DNA from: CAYTRP01 sp964625145
GTDB lineage: Bacteria > Sumerlaeota > Sumerlaeia > SLMS01 > JAHLLQ01
Direction: 5' to 3'
Length of the DNA stretch: 43,884 nt
Assembly: GCA_964625145.1 (NCBI GenBank)
Contig: CAZVAQ010000008.1
Coordinates: 1 to 43,884 of the forward strand
Under the pieces are notes generated by a model, which saw only the letters and a program-made list of their open reading frames with translations, did no database searches and was not told the DNA's origin. Numbering within the stretch: position 1 is the first letter of the stretch; each line of letters starts with the position of its first letter. The position numbers were made by a program, and so were the translations under genes. Shown piece after piece: positions 41,299 to 43,884 of this stretch.

Positions 41299-43863
41299 TC
41301 AGGGCCCTGAAACGATCATCTCCGCAAGGATCTCCAGGTCCGCCTCCGTGACCTGATTATCACCGTTCAAGTCTCCGGACTCCACGGACGGTGGCGTTCC
41401 CTTCGCCAGTAGGTTCCCCAGCCGTGTGACGTCCACCACATTCAGGATGCCGTCGCCGTTGATATCGCCGGGAGTCAGGTCGGGCGTGAAATCAAACTTC
41501 AGGGCCCCGTTGCCGACTTCGTCCCTGTAGCCGGACAAGCCGATGATGTAGGTCTGTCCCTTAATCACGGACCAAGTGAGCTGGGACTGCGATTCGCAGA
41601 GGTCATCATTGTATTCCAGCCGCGTTGCACAGCCGATGGTGGGGCAACCGTTGTAGAGGCTGAGGAAGGTGTCGTAGCCCGCCAGACCGCAGGTCTCCAG
41701 CAGCAGCTCACCATTCACATTCGGAGCAAACTTGAAATAGACCGTTGGCGATCCTTGCCGGCACAAGTCGCTGTTGTTGGGGACGCCGTTCGTGCTATAT
41801 TCGTAGATTCCATTCTGGGTCAGGAACGGAGCCTCGGCACAAACGGGGCTCGCCTCTGGCGGCAGGGGCGGCAGGGTCGTGAAGTGGAAGTTGAGGAATC
41901 CATCGCCGATATCCTCGATCGAATGCCCGGTGATGGAGAAGTAATAGGTCTTTCCCGCATCGGCAATGAACCAACCACCGGCCACGGTGCCACAGCCTTC
42001 CCAATTCCACAGAACCTCGGAACCGCAACCCTCGGGACAAGTGTCGCTCTCCTGCACGAGGAGGGCCGCCTTAAAGTTCGAATCGCACAAGTTCGCATGC
42101 ACAAGGCCGCGCTCCGGAGCCGTGAAGCGGAAATAGCTGGTGCGCGAATTCTGGTCTCCGCACGGATGCCCCAAGGACGCCGTGCTGGTGTCGTACGCAT
42201 AGCGCCCGTTTCCGGTGATGATCCCCGCCTCGGCGCAGGTCGGGCCGCCAACCTCGCTCATGATGGGCAGTTCGGGAATGATCAGGAAGTCCAGGGTTCC
42301 AGGTCCATACTCACTCTCGTGGTATCCATGCACCGAAATGAGGTAAGTCTCCCCTTCCTCCACATGGAATGTGACGGACGATTGGTAATCGCAAAAATCA
42401 TCGTTCTCGTTGATGACTCTGGAGCATTCAAATGGGAACTTTCCACTCTCGTATACCACGAGGTAGGTGTCAAACGACGAGCCGCAGGTGCTTGCCACCA
42501 CCGTCGCCGTCTCGGTGGCCGTGTACCGGTACCAAACTCCCGGCCTGCCCGGCCGGCACGGATCGTAGCTGCCTGCATCCGTCGTGTCGAAGGGATAGAC
42601 TCCGCTTTCGAAGATCTCCGTCGGCTCGACCGGGACCTCCCTGTCGAAGTAGACGTACAGCACACCCGACCCCACATCGCTCTCCGTATCGCCGCCAATG
42701 GTGATGGCATAAGACTTATTCGCCTCGACCGGGAACGTTAACGGCCCGTCCTCAGAGCTGGAAATGTAGGCATGCAGCAGGTCGTCGCAATCGATCTCGC
42801 AGAACTCGTCCTCATAGACTCGGACGACGGTTTCGATGGACCCATGGGTTTCCAGCGTCACTTCGCCGTTGTACGGGAACAGCATCCGATACCAGACAGT
42901 GGGGGAGGTTTGGACGCACGGATCGTTTGCCGACGCCCCCGTGGTGTCGAAGTCGTAGCTCCCCGACAGGCGAATGGTGTCGGCCGAAATGCAATCATCC
43001 CCCGGGCCGAATTCGCCCGGCACGAACTTGAAGTCAAACACGCCCTCGCCCAAGTCATCGGAGGGATACGCCGAGGCCAATATGTAGATGACGTCGCCGT
43101 GATAGACCGGGAGGAAGTATGTTTCGAGGTTGTTCGAGCAATAGCCATACTCATAGGAAAGGCTGTTGTCGCACTCTGTCGGACAGTCCGGGCCCAGGTA
43201 AAAGCCAATCCGGGCCGGGAACGGATTGTCGCAAAGCGACAGTTGGATGTATCCGTGCGTGGGCGTGACAAACTTGTAGAACGTCGTCGACACTACAAAG
43301 TCGAAGCACGGGTCCAGCCGATCCGAATCGCTTGTGTCAAAGTAGTAGCGTCCGTCCTCGGTGATGTTGACGGCCGTCTCGCATCTGAAGGCATCGGCCG
43401 GGCCGTGTTCAGCCGCCGGCGAGAAGAGGAAGTTCATGACGCCTTCGCCAAAATCAACCTCGTCGTATCCCTTGATGGCGATTTGGTAAGTGGTCTCCGG
43501 TTCCGCATAAAACAAGACGGAGGTCTGCAGGCCATACGTGTCATCGACTTCCAGATAGAGATCATCGCATGTGACGGGACAATCGCCCCTGAAGACATGC
43601 ATGTAGGTGTCGAACTCCGACCCCACGGTATCCGCGTACACATGCCCGGGCTCCGTTGGTGTGAACCGGAACCACACCGTACGCCCCCATTCATCGCAGG
43701 GATTGTTCTGCGGCGCGTCCGTGTTGTCAAAGGAGTACGTGCCGCTATGCGTGATCACGCCCGCTGTCTCGCAGGTGGCTCCTCCCACCTGCGCCCTCGC
43801 GCCCAGCGGCACCGCCGCCATCATCGCAAGGAACAAAACCCGTCCAACATCCAGAAATCTCAT
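41299..43863 (-). CDS. Secreted protein of six PPC-like repeats with a dockerin-like C-terminus
   Basis: 854 residues from ATG 43863, with ggagg 5 bases upstream. A signal peptide (VLFLAMMAAVPLGARA) is followed by six tandem repeats of about 115-135 residues. Each starts near a TYSFDNTDA or YPFDTTDA block with a conserved PC, has VWFRF/VWYRY, a Cys-flanked SFDTY strand and a closing tYxI.v.GY...GxGxLxF strand. This resembles bacterial pre-peptidase C-terminal (PPC) domains, beta-sandwiches of secreted proteins. Cysteine pairs recur in every repeat, suggesting disulphides outside the cytoplasm. The tail has two calcium-binding loops, GDINGDGILNVVDVTRLGN and GDLNGDNQVTEADLEIL. No catalytic domain is present, so a binding or structural role is likely. 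A terminator follows. Confidence 0.88.
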   Translation of the reverse strand: MRFLDVGRVLFLAMMAAVPLGARAQVGGATCETAGVITHSGTYSFDNTDAPQNNPCDEWGRTVWFRFTPTEPGHVYADTVGSEFDTYMHVFRGDCPVTCDDLYLEVDDTYGLQTSVLFYAEPETTYQIAIKGYDEVDFGEGVMNFLFSPAAEHGPADAFRCETAVNITEDGRYYFDTSDSDRLDPCFDFVVSTTFYKFVTPTHGYIQLSLCDNPFPARIGFYLGPDCPTECDNSLSYEYGYCSNNLETYFLPVYHGDVIYILASAYPSDDLGEGVFDFKFVPGEFGPGDDCISADTIRLSGSYDFDTTGASANDPCVQTSPTVWYRMLFPYNGEVTLETHGSIETVVRVYEDEFCEIDCDDLLHAYISSSEDGPLTFPVEANKSYAITIGGDTESDVGSGVLYVYFDREVPVEPTEIFESGVYPFDTTDAGSYDPCRPGRPGVWYRYTATETATVVASTCGSSFDTYLVVYESGKFPFECSRVINENDDFCDYQSSVTFHVEEGETYLISVHGYHESEYGPGTLDFLIIPELPIMSEVGGPTCAEAGIITGNGRYAYDTSTASLGHPCGDQNSRTSYFRFTAPERGLVHANLCDSNFKAALLVQESDTCPEGCGSEVLWNWEGCGTVAGGWFIADAGKTYYFSITGHSIEDIGDGFLNFHFTTLPPLPPEASPVCAEAPFLTQNGIYEYSTNGVPNNSDLCRQGSPTVYFKFAPNVNGELLLETCGLAGYDTFLSLYNGCPTIGCATRLEYNDDLCESQSQLTWSVIKGQTYIIGLSGYRDEVGNGALKFDFTPDLTPGDINGDGILNVVDVTRLGNLLAKGTPPSVESGDLNGDNQVTEADLEILAEMIVSGP

Positions 43864-43884
43864 ACCAGCCTCCACTAATCCATT

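Overview
The window looks like a metagenome-assembled bacterial scaffold of high GC content. It carries three N runs (1587-1596, 5552-5651, 35412-35421), each inside a conserved gene. The organism is Gram-negative-like and respiratory. Signs are 2-oxoglutarate dehydrogenase subunits, aconitase, a WaaP-like lipopolysaccharide kinase, an ABC1/UbiB kinase, FtsY and a ZapA-type division protein. Secreted proteins end in dockerin-like calcium-binding repeats, and the prepilin has the N-terminus common in little-cultivated phyla such as Sumerlaeota, Hydrogenedentota and Planctomycetota. I infer a lineage of that kind but cannot place it further from the sequence. I saw no rRNA, tRNA, CRISPR array or prophage.

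Layout. (1) 1-9822, plus strand: a truncated DUF5009-type membrane acyltransferase, then a TCA-cycle block (acnA, sucA, sucB) and a secreted TPR-like protein. (2) 9829-14087: an orphan PTS EIIA-Ntr-like protein divergent from a tightly overlapping trio, a RadC fused to an endonuclease III-like Fe-S domain, an arylamine N-acetyltransferase and a DEAD-box helicase. (3) 14088-17454: short repeats and hairpins, a ZapA plus coiled-coil pair, a YfcE-like phosphoesterase overlapping an FxsA protein, and a WaaP-like kinase. (4) 17550-21314: a DUF58 and DUF4129 pair, then ftsY. (5) 21485-28134, minus strand: an exported membrane protein with a GATase-like domain, a 1054-residue secreted multidomain protein with a dockerin-like tail, and a LysE-family exporter. 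(6) 28220-31450: a prepilin with its own terminator, an ABC1 kinase, and a REP-associated tyrosine transposase between copies of its palindrome. (7) 31480-38432, minus strand: gltB, a Tat-type phosphoesterase and gltD as one operon. (8) 38738-41133: a KtrB/TrkH and KtrA potassium transporter followed by a DUF5076 gene interrupted by an in-frame TAG. (9) 41299-43863, minus strand: a secreted protein of six PPC-like repeats with a dockerin-like tail and its own terminator.

Genes are often packed with 4-base ATGA or GTGA overlaps, so translational coupling seems common. The best leads are the RadC fusion, the complete REP/RAYT unit, the DUF5076 gene with an internal stop, the phosphoesterase inside the glutamate synthase operon, and the two dockerin-tailed secreted proteins. 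The apparent frameshifts in acnA and sucA are assembly artefacts that can be explained from the flanking sequence.
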